This document shows, in pieces, positions 58,456 to 64,000 of a DNA stretch of 64,000 bases. The DNA comes from Chamaelirium japonicum (Eukaryota; Streptophyta; Magnoliopsida; Liliales; Melanthiaceae): positions 12,282,073 to 12,346,072 of the forward strand of contig OX393549.1 of the NCBI GenBank assembly GCA_947650365.1. The letters are read 5' to 3'. The notes under the pieces are model-generated. The model had not been told where the DNA came from. It was given only the letters and a program-made list of their open reading frames with translations, and did no database searches. Numbering within the stretch: the stretch's first letter is position 1; each line of letters begins with the position of its first letter. The position numbers and the translations under genes are program-made.

Positions 58456-59671
58456 AGCCCGTCAGGTTGCTTGGCATACAAGCAAATTAACTAGTTACTT
58501 GGAGTGTAAGCCAAACAACCCAGTTTTCCTATTTAAATAGAGGAGGGATTCCAAAATCTGAAGGAGTGTGACACACGAAGGAGTCAAAGGAAATCCTAGA
58601 GTCATCATCATCAAGGAAGGAGCCACCTAGGAGCTCGAGAGATCGAGTCCCCCCTTAGATGCCATAGAGAGATGACAAACGATGAAGATGAGGTCCCGGG
58701 GAGGTGCATGCATATCACTTCCCCACGGTGGTTGCATAAAGGTCGGCGTGGATGATCAGTAGGGGTCGAGGCCCCGAAATCCAACTCGGAGCCGAGCTGG
58801 GATGGTCGGGCACCCAAGAGCCCGTCAAGCAGTGCCCAAGCGAAGAGTTCGCAGCTAGGGGAGGATGACTCGAGCGCCCAGGTGACCGTTTGGCGATGCC
58901 TGAGCGAATTGGAGCTGGTAACCTGGGGGGAAGGCCACAGTACAAAGCCTCTCCCCCGGGTGATTCTAGTCTTTAGAGAAGAGCTCGAGGGGGGAAACTG
59001 TGGTACAACACCCTCTCCCTCAGGGCAGTTCGAGATACCAGAGATTTGGCCGGAGAGAAGAGTGAGATCAAGGCATATCCTCTCTGACACGATGGATCAC
59101 GATGAAGTGTCATGATGGCACGGACATGTGTGGGTGCTTGGATTGAGAGGGAGCACCTTAATGGAACGAAGTCTCCAATGGACAAGTTTTCATTCGTCGA
59201 TGCGCGAGCTGATGCGATTGTCGATGGGTGGCTGCTGGTGGTGCTGACGGGTACCGGTGTGGGTCGCTGAGCAATGTGGGTGTTGACGGGCACTGTGGCA
59301 GCAGGAAACCCATGTGTATGCCTGCTGTGTTGTAGGGTATTGGGCGAAAAGGTGATGACGGTCATGATTACAGCAAGATCAGCCACTGGCACACCTGCGG
59401 TGCAATATGGTGAGACAAGTGCGAAGTATAGGCCAATGGGCAAAAATTTGGAAGCACTGACCATGGATTACGATAAGATCGTCAATGGACAATGAACTAG
59501 AATGCAAGGGCATGGCAGATGGTCGGACGGACCAGATTATTAGGCATGGTGTGCGGTCACCAGAAAGTTGTACCCATGAATGTAACCCAACCAATGAGTG
59601 AATCACGTTAAAAGAAATTGTATTGGCTATGTATGTATCTTCCCTATCATGTTTTTCTGCACAACAGTGAG
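58456..59671. other. no recognised gene; GC-rich stretch
   Basis: Starts with a promoter-like block (ATTTAAATAGAGGAGGG near 58532) related to that near 530. From 58610 to 59250 the sequence is GC-richer and has open frames on both strands, none with a recognisable domain. It may be LTR or untranslated sequence of an unknown element. Confidence 0.45.
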
Positions 59672-60155
59672 CATACACATCCACATTGGTTGATAGTTCA
59701 ATGACAATGAAGGATGATATCATTTCTACCAAGGCATAGTTGGTATCTGTACACCCAAAATCCCGTATAGACTGAATCACTGTTCCGTTAGTCTAGTTGC
59801 TAATAATGTTGAGTATGGATCAATTTTATAAGCACCATACTCTAGAAGAAACCCCAGAAAAAGCAACATTTGAGGAGGAGTGCAACACAACCTTACTAAG
59901 TGACCGTCCAGTATATGGTGCGCACCACTTACTGGCAGGCGCTCAATTTGATCTTTGTCAGGGTGGTGTTGGGTAGTGTTGCGCATCAGCTGACGTCATG
60001 TATCGGGATTATTATATTTTTCTACGTTATTTTTGACCTTAGACAAGGGGTTTTTGATGGGGGTTAAGTTGGATATTTATTCTACTATATAAAGGGTTGT
60101 TTAGGGTTTATTTGTATCCAAAGAAGAGAGAATTCATTGAGATTCATTGTGAGAT

Positions 60156-60201
<46 letters not shown>

Positions 60202-60462
60202 GGTGAGAATCTTGAAAGAAGAGTGTGTCATTGGTGAATAGGGTCTTCTCGTTGAAGTTGAATGTTGATTGTAACTTCTTATTTTCTCCATTATAGTTGA
60301 TCATCTTCACCCATTGTTTTCTCCTACAAGGGTTTCAGTATAAAATGTCTATCTCTTCTTTATGTGACTTTGTTTCTGTTCTGTATTTGAATTTTCTCTA
60401 TTTATTTGTTATTTTCGTTGCTTGAGATTGTGGTTATGCATGATTGATCCGTCAGATCATAA
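59672..60462 (+). repeat. third copy (C) of the A/B repeat, with LTR-like continuation
   Basis: 59672-60130 matches copies A and B (CACATTGG.TGATAGTTCAATG, TATGGTGCGCACCACTTACT, CTATATAAAGGG.TGTTTAGGG). It then continues past a (GA)n microsatellite (60158-60198) to ATAACAAATAGGTATGAGATC near 60460-60480, which resembles a decayed tRNA-Met primer site. Copies A-C are thus best read as pieces of one old LTR family. Confidence 0.6.
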
Positions 60463-60664
60463 CAAATAGGTATGAGATCGTACTCGGATCCTAATAAACT
60501 AGAATCAGAGTTAGAGTTTTTGTTCTTGATCAGATTACAATGGTTACCAATCTCTAGAAGGTGTCGAACCTCAAGCTTGACATGGAACTAGTCTTTGTAT
60601 AGTTTTACTTCGAATAACTTTTAATGCCAGCCCCTTGGATTTCTTAGCGTGAATTACTGTTTCC

Positions 60665-60922
60665 TTAATTATAAGTCTTGAGATTCCCTAAGAGTTCTTC
60701 GGTCAATATTTCATGCACATTCTTTGACTCCTCAATTGCTGTAACGTTTGGTTGGAATCTCTCTAGAAGAGCCCGTAGGATTTTGCAATTCGCTTTTGAC
60801 GAGGGCATGAGTTTTCTCGGGTTGAAGGACTCATGAACCACCTGATTCAGTTTGGAGTAGAATTGATCAAATGATTCATCATCATCCATTGTTAAGTTTT
60901 TGAATGTGGTTGTCAAGCTCAA
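60665..60922 (-). pseudogene. Copia gag (UBN2) fragment, fossil
   Basis: The minus-strand frame reads SLTTTFKNLTMDDDESFDQF then KLNQVVHESFNP, KILRALLERFQPNVTAIEES and LTEELLGNL, the UBN2 pattern of Copia-type gag. Only about 85 residues, cut at both ends. Confidence 0.75.
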
Positions 60923-61006
60923 TAGTTTCGCTCAACTAATGATTTAGGTACCTTCATGGGTGATGAAGACCTGATCAGCACCTTCAGTTCGTATCCGTTT
61001 GGGACT

Positions 61007-62269
61007 TGTTAGACGTTATTTCAGTTTTTGGCCATTTTCCCCTGTTTTTGGCCTTATTTCAGCAATTAGTTTTATTTATGTTTTTGCCCAATTCATGGGG
61101 GATGTCCATGATTTCATCCGAGGGCTTTTCGGATTGAATCCGGGTCTTCTCGGGTGAGTTGCAGCATTATATTAATAAAATTATGGGTGCGTGTGTTTGC
61201 GGGGTGCCGACGGACGAGATTAGATCTCGAAACCGACGGTTAGATGGCGAAATAACACCATTTTGATGACGTGGCAAGTTATGGGCTTCATAGGGCTTTA
61301 GATGGGCTTATCTTAAGCCCAAATAGCATTACCGCCCCTCCCTTTCTTTCTTTCCCGTGAACCGAACGCCCCCCCCCTCCTTGTCCGCGCGGAAGAAGAC
61401 CCGGCCCCACCTTTGTCCGTCCCTTCTCTTCTCTCTCTCTTCTCTCCCTTGTTTCTCTCTCTTTTTCTTGCCTTTCTTGGCCCTTGCATCCACACCATCC
61501 AACCCTAATTGTCCTTTGATCTTAGCCCTCCAAACAAAAACCCTAGCCTACAAAAGATGAAGGAAGAAAAGAGATTTCAGTTTTTGATCAATTGCTGAAA
61601 TTCGTGCCTCTTCGTGAGTGCTTCCGGGCGAGACTCGTGTCCCCGATCCTCGCCGATTCCACGACTTCGCCTCGTGAAGGCTTTGGGCTTCGTTTTCCGA
61701 AGGTTCCGGCTTCTCCCGACGTCCGGCCTTGCTCCGTGTGCAGGATCGTCGGCGCATCCTTGCAATCGACCCATGGCGGGAAACCCCAGGCAGTATCTTT
61801 CCTTTTCCTTTATTTTCCCATCGCATCCGCTTCGTTTTCATTAGTTTTCATCGCCTCCGCTCCGCATCGCAGTCGTCATCATCCTTTTCATCGCTAGTTG
61901 AAGCCATAACTTTGCCTATTTATTAGATTCGCCATATATCGTCTGTCGGTAACCCTAGCAAGCATTCGTAACCTATTTTAGTGAAAATCTGTTGCATGCC
62001 TATTGTCCAATTTACATATCTATTGCTGCGATTGACCCTATTATGTGCTGAAATCAGTTTTTTTGTGATAGTATTGCGCTCTTTAATTGTTTTAAGTCTT
62101 AACCCTGCTTTATGTTGATTGCATAAACTTTAGAACTGCATAAGATAACTTCTGGTTGCTGTCCTTTTGATCTATACGTCGCTATATTGATAAATAAAAC
62201 CTAGTCATTGACCAAAGAAAACCCTAAAAGGGTTCAGGATTATAGTGTGCCTTATTGGTGCCTGCATCA
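61007..62269 (+). repeat. LTR-like segment, first copy
   Basis: Starts TGTTAGACGTTATTTCAG and ends near CCTGCATCA, just before the primer site. It holds a pyrimidine-rich CTTCTCTTCTCTCTC region near 61430 and an AAACCCTAG-type block near 61540, as in plant transcript leaders. Confidence 0.7.
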
Positions 62270-62272
62270 AGT

Positions 62273-62284
62273 TGGTATCAGAGC
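62273..62284 (+). other. tRNA-Met primer binding site
   Basis: TGGTATCAGAGC at the end of the LTR-like segment. Identical to the site in the Copia at 24284. Confidence 0.9.
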
Positions 62285-62441
62285 TCGAAAGAACCTGTTC
62301 GGGTTTCTTTTGAGTGCTGAATTTCAGCAAACCCTAATCTTTTCTTTGCTGATTTTGCATAGGTCATCGTCTTGCGTGCTTGATTTGCATTTAGTGTTAG
62401 GTTTACGTCTAGCGTTAGGATTGCATCGTGTATCTGACGCC

Positions 62442-63515
62442 ATGTCCTATCGTCGCGTCCGATCCCATCCTTATTCGCTTGACCCACTAGATACCCACAC
62501 CTATAAACAATTTGTCAGGCTATATAAATCTCTTGAGCCATGTCCTACCCTTTTCCCGAGATCTTCGATGGAACGTAGATACTCCTCTTCGATTCGAGAT
62601 CAAGCCCATGACCTGGATCTATCTTCTAAACCTTTTGTTCAATGGGTTTTACGGAGTCCTTCAGTGCCAACCTTGAAAATCAGATATATCGAAACCCAGC
62701 TCTTACTTGATGATATTAAGGATGAGTTGGCATGGAGGGAGAAGCAGAACCAGAGGCTTGCCCGATACAGCAGGCCACCACCTCCAGTAGAGCCTCCACC
62801 TCCTGTGGAGTACCCGGTTCCACCAGTGGCCCCACTTGAGAAGCATCCGCCTCCTGTGGAGCTTCCTCGGCCAATGCCTACGGAGGAGCCACCTCTTCCG
62901 TCAGCGACTACAGAGGAGTTCCTTCCGCCTTCTCCAGTGCCTACAGCGGTGCCACCTCCTCCTTCAGTGGCTTCAGAGGAGCTCTTTCCACCTTCAGCAG
63001 TGCCTACAGAGGAGCCACTTCCTCCGGTAGTGACTACGGAGAGGCTTCTCCTACCTTTCACAGAGCTTACAGATGAGGCACCTCCTTCGGCAGTTCTTCC
63101 TACAGCAGAGACACCCGTGGAGCCTTCGACTTCCGCGGAGCTTCCATCACAGCTACAGTCAGAGCCAGTTGGGGAGCTTCAGACAGCTAAGCCACTTGCG
63201 CGCTTTGACTTTGTCGGGACTGACCGACCACCTACAGCTCGTGCGCTTCTGTTTTTGTACTTCAGTACCTTCTGGCCCTCGCTCGACGCCAGCACTCCCT
63301 TCGCGAGAGGCCCAGAGGTTGTTGACTGCCCGAGACATCACTTGTTGGGAATTCATCATCAGATCCAGACACAGCGACGTTCCCACGGTGGTGGTCTCCC
63401 TCCTGCTACCGGCGATGTCTTCCGGCGTAAACTCGAGGACGAGTTTTTCGCAGCGGAAGCGATTGATGAAGACCTGATCAGCACCTTCAGTTCGTATCCG
63501 TTTGGGACTTGTTAG
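62442..63515 (+). CDS. proline-rich 357-aa ORF of the young non-autonomous element
   Basis: Begins MSYRRVRSHPYSLDPLD. The frame is open further up to 62208, but those codons lie in the LTR-like segment and primer site, so 62442 was chosen. Residues 1-108 are polar with a KSLEPCPTLFPRSS stretch and end in a short charged helix-like EKQNQRLARYSR. Residues 109-255 are a Pro/Glu-rich tract of loose 11-13 residue repeats such as PTEEPLPPVVTTE. The C-terminal 100 residues are unassigned. The stop codon TAG is part of TGTTAG, the first six bases of the following LTR-like copy. No gag, zinc-knuckle or pol motif. It may be a gag-like or acquired gene; function unknown. Looks intact. Confidence 0.55.
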   Translation: MSYRRVRSHPYSLDPLDTHTYKQFVRLYKSLEPCPTLFPRSSMERRYSSSIRDQAHDLDLSSKPFVQWVLRSPSVPTLKIRYIETQLLLDDIKDELAWREKQNQRLARYSRPPPPVEPPPPVEYPVPPVAPLEKHPPPVELPRPMPTEEPPLPSATTEEFLPPSPVPTAVPPPPSVASEELFPPSAVPTEEPLPPVVTTERLLLPFTELTDEAPPSAVLPTAETPVEPSTSAELPSQLQSEPVGELQTAKPLARFDFVGTDRPPTARALLFLYFSTFWPSLDASTPFARGPEVVDCPRHHLLGIHHQIQTQRRSHGGGLPPATGDVFRRKLEDEFFAAEAIDEDLISTFSSYPFGTC

Positions 63516-64000
63516 ACGTTATTTCAGTTTTTGGCCATTTTCCCCTATTTTTGGCCTTATTTCAGCAATTAGTTTTATTTATGTTTTTGCCCAATTCATG
63601 GGGGATGTCCATGATCTCATCCGAGGGCTTTTCGGATTGAATCCGGGTCTTCTCGGGTGAGTTGCAGCATTATATTAATAAAATTATGGGTGCGTGTGTT
63701 TGCGGGGTGCCGACGGACGAGATTAGATCTCGAAACCGACGGTTAGATGGCGAAATAACACCATTTTGATGACGAGGCAAGTTATGGGCTTCATAGGGCT
63801 TTAGATGGGCTTATCTTAAGCCCAAATAGCATTACCGCCCCTCCCTTTCTTTCTTTCCCGTGAACCGAACGCCCCCCCCTCCTTGTCCGCGCGGAAGAAG
63901 ACCCGGCCCCACCTTTGTCCGTCCCCTCTCTTCTCTCTCTCTTCTCTCCCTTGTTTCTCTCTCTTTTTCTTGCCTTTCTTGGCCCTTGCATCCACACCAT
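63510..64000 (+). repeat. LTR-like segment, second copy (cut by window end)
   Basis: The first 491 bases of a copy about 99% identical to 61007-61500, with about five differences including two in homopolymer or pyrimidine runs. Confidence 0.85.

Larger units (their letters stand above)
60962..64000 (+). mobile_element. young non-autonomous LTR-type element in LTR-internal-LTR arrangement, period ~2.5 kb
   Basis: The sequence from 60962 recurs from 63466 (offset 2503-2504) with only about five differences over 490 bases before the window ends. The repeated part begins GATGAAGACCTGATCAGCAC, before the LTR-like TGTTAGACG start. A tRNA-Met primer site follows the first LTR-like segment. So either a full element is preceded by the last ~45 bases of another copy, or this is a tandem array of LTR-internal units made by unequal recombination. 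The internal part has one ORF and no pol. It is the youngest repeat of the window. Confidence 0.75.

Noticed and set aside
58611-59464. Overlapping 159- and 163-codon minus-strand frames
   Set aside because: GC-rich sequence without any recognisable domain, splice pattern or promoter. Plus-strand frames of equal quality exist.

Overview
This is nuclear DNA of a flowering plant. The evidence is nested Ty1/Copia and Ty3/Gypsy LTR retrotransposons, a CACTA (En/Spm) DNA transposon with split TNP1/TNP2 genes, several MITEs, and one intronless plant-type C2H2 zinc-finger gene with QALGGH fingers and an EAR motif. I cannot name the species. Only one ordinary host gene was found, a ZAT5-like repressor at 35854-36675 on the minus strand; nearly everything else is repeats.

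Layout. 1-7.05 kb: a short palindromic GGCCGAA repeat, then an old, diverged Copia fossil (about 946-6485) keeping only protease/integrase-type pol. 7.05-20.96 kb: the pol end of a second Copia and a probable LTR of it, split by a complete-length Ty3/Gypsy element of the Tat type (7639-20182, target duplication GGAAG). That Gypsy has gag, pol with two RNase H regions, a 49-bp minisatellite, an antisense extra ORF region and a 156-bp tandem array just before its 3' LTR. 20.96-24.28 kb: poor remnants, including a Copia leader and gag start. 24284-34124: a younger complete-length Copia with target duplication CAAAC and ~1.96-kb LTRs. 34.1-37.1 kb: the host island, with two MITEs and the ZAT5-like gene.

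37.4-58.5 kb is a nested stack. A 607-bp tandem duplicate (A, B) is interrupted in copy B by a short non-autonomous LTR element on the minus strand (about 38887-58362). One LTR of that element is split by a 17.2-kb CACTA transposon (40742-57910, target duplication TCT, CACTAC termini, TTACCGACGG subterminal repeats). The CACTA carries an almost complete TNP2 gene (4 exons) and TNP1 gene (6 exons), each with one in-frame TAG. It also holds a ~30-copy 181-bp satellite array with a higher-order pattern, a second ~6-copy array of the same monomer in opposite orientation, a PIF/Harbinger-like MITE (TTA duplication), and a 38-codon exon fragment of a host Argonaute PIWI domain.

58.5-64 kb: LTR and gag scraps, then a very young repeat of period ~2.5 kb built of an LTR-like segment, a tRNA-Met-type primer site and a proline-rich 357-aa ORF, running off the window edge.

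The most notable object is the CACTA element: a DNA transposon that hosts two inverted satellite arrays around its own TNP1 gene and has captured part of an RNA-silencing gene. Together the parts suggest, by inference only, an element whose minus-strand transcripts could form satellite hairpins.
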